From Halisarca cf. caerulea (lineage: Eukaryota; Porifera; Demospongiae; Chondrillida; Halisarcidae), in contig CAUJGJ010000129.1 of NCBI GenBank assembly GCA_963170055.1, positions 416,701-480,700 on the forward strand: a stretch of 64,000 nt of DNA. Reading direction: 5' to 3'. The notes beneath the pieces were generated by a model, which was given only the letters and a program-made list of their open reading frames with translations, was not told the DNA's origin and made no database searches. Positions 63,389-64,000 of this stretch are shown here, piece after piece. Position 1 is the first letter of the stretch. Every line of letters starts with the position of its first letter. A program made the translations under genes and the position numbers.

Positions 63389-64000
63389 GGGGCGAGCCTA
63401 AGCGAGCCCCACACTAACGGTTGGCGATCGAGAACGCCCACGCCTTCCGGCGCTACTTCCGTGGCTGTATATGTATGTATGTATGTATGTATATTTATTT
63501 ATATATGTCAACTTTAGGCCCAGAATTTACAACCGATCAAATCGATTTGTTCGGGCATGGGCTTCGTTCTGGACGACGAAAGGACTTCCTGAGGATCGCC
63601 AGTCTCAGCGCCGAACTACAGACCTCTTCGAACGAACGCCAAAGCCCTCGTCTGAGGAACAAATGCCGACATCCCGGTTGATCGATCGCGTCCATTCTAC
63701 AGGCTGCCGTACGTTTCATAAACACTTTTAGACTTTGCAAATCCTTCGAAAACCTACTCCTAAAGTTCAAAAAGGTATCGTAGATGCTTCGGAGCCGCGG
63801 GATTCGCGTTCAACGGCAGGGATCCTTCACTAAGCCGTGGCATCTTTGTTCTAGCTATACGGGATGCACAAATCGCGATGATATCGCAGATTATCCGGTC
63901 TATGTACTTGCGCATGCAAAGCTTTTCAATCATGGCTTTGAACTACACGTGGCAGGCTTGAGCTTCTCTCCAAAGCTCTTCTGACTGTAAAAGGATGGTA
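63389..64000 (+). mobile_element. tandem hairpin-ended repeat unit, copy 3, cut by the window end
   Basis: Starts GGGGCGAGCCTAAG at 63389 and follows unit 2 closely, sharing its shorter (TGTA)n tract. It lacks the 220-bp insertion (63967-63985 reads CTCTCCAAAGCTCTTCTGA). The window ends just as the GATGGTA fragment begins. Confidence 0.75.

Overview
The window reads as AT-rich genomic DNA of an invertebrate animal. A marine basal metazoan, plausibly a sponge, is my best guess, but this is inference. The grounds are one giant ankyrin-repeat gene with eukaryotic splice sites, a Roc-COR GTPase module with a death-domain exon, non-LTR retrotransposon fragments, TA-flanked DNA transposons and MITEs, long CA/TG and TA microsatellites, and a very large satellite array. 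I see no bacterial genes, tRNA, rRNA or CRISPR.

Positions 1-34,995 are almost wholly a satellite with a 104-bp monomer, roughly 330 copies. The window starts inside it, so its left end is unseen. From 1 to about 17,290 the monomers form higher-order repeats: a 7-monomer, 728-bp unit repeats in strict register between about 4,600 and 11,200, and a second tier of 21 monomers (2,184 bp) lies on top. From about 17,290 to 29,344 the monomers are more diverged, with a tandem duplication of 2,808 bp. At 29,344 the array flips orientation across a hairpin-like junction and continues inverted to about 34,995. One clean 521-bp MITE (32,907-33,427) interrupts the inverted arm.

Positions 35,000-46,284 are a mobile-element graveyard: a GT-to-AC switching microsatellite, a possible CRE/CCAAT promoter near 36,415-36,560, several TIR elements, a 5'-truncated non-LTR reverse transcriptase (36,985-38,295), a nested TIR element (40,904-42,230) and an internally deleted pogo/Tigger transposon (44,048-45,031).

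Positions 46,334-60,589 hold the one convincing host gene. A 9.4-kb exon encodes about 65 ankyrin repeats, a Roc-like GTPase and a COR-like region. A phase-compatible GTAAGT donor (55,761) and polypyrimidine-AG acceptor (60,293) join it to a last exon encoding a death domain, giving a predicted 3,240-residue protein. The order ANK-Roc-COR-death is that of DAPK1 without its kinase, which suggests a cytoplasmic scaffold or switch in cell-death or innate immune signalling (inference). The 4.5-kb intron carries a MITE with a nested hairpin-ended element, a retrotransposon 3' end and a CA microsatellite.

Positions 60,767-64,000 are three tandem copies of a repeat unit of about 1.2 kb with hairpin ends. 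They resemble a non-autonomous Helitron/Helentron-type element. One copy is interrupted by a 220-bp retrotransposon tail with a perfect 6-bp target duplication.
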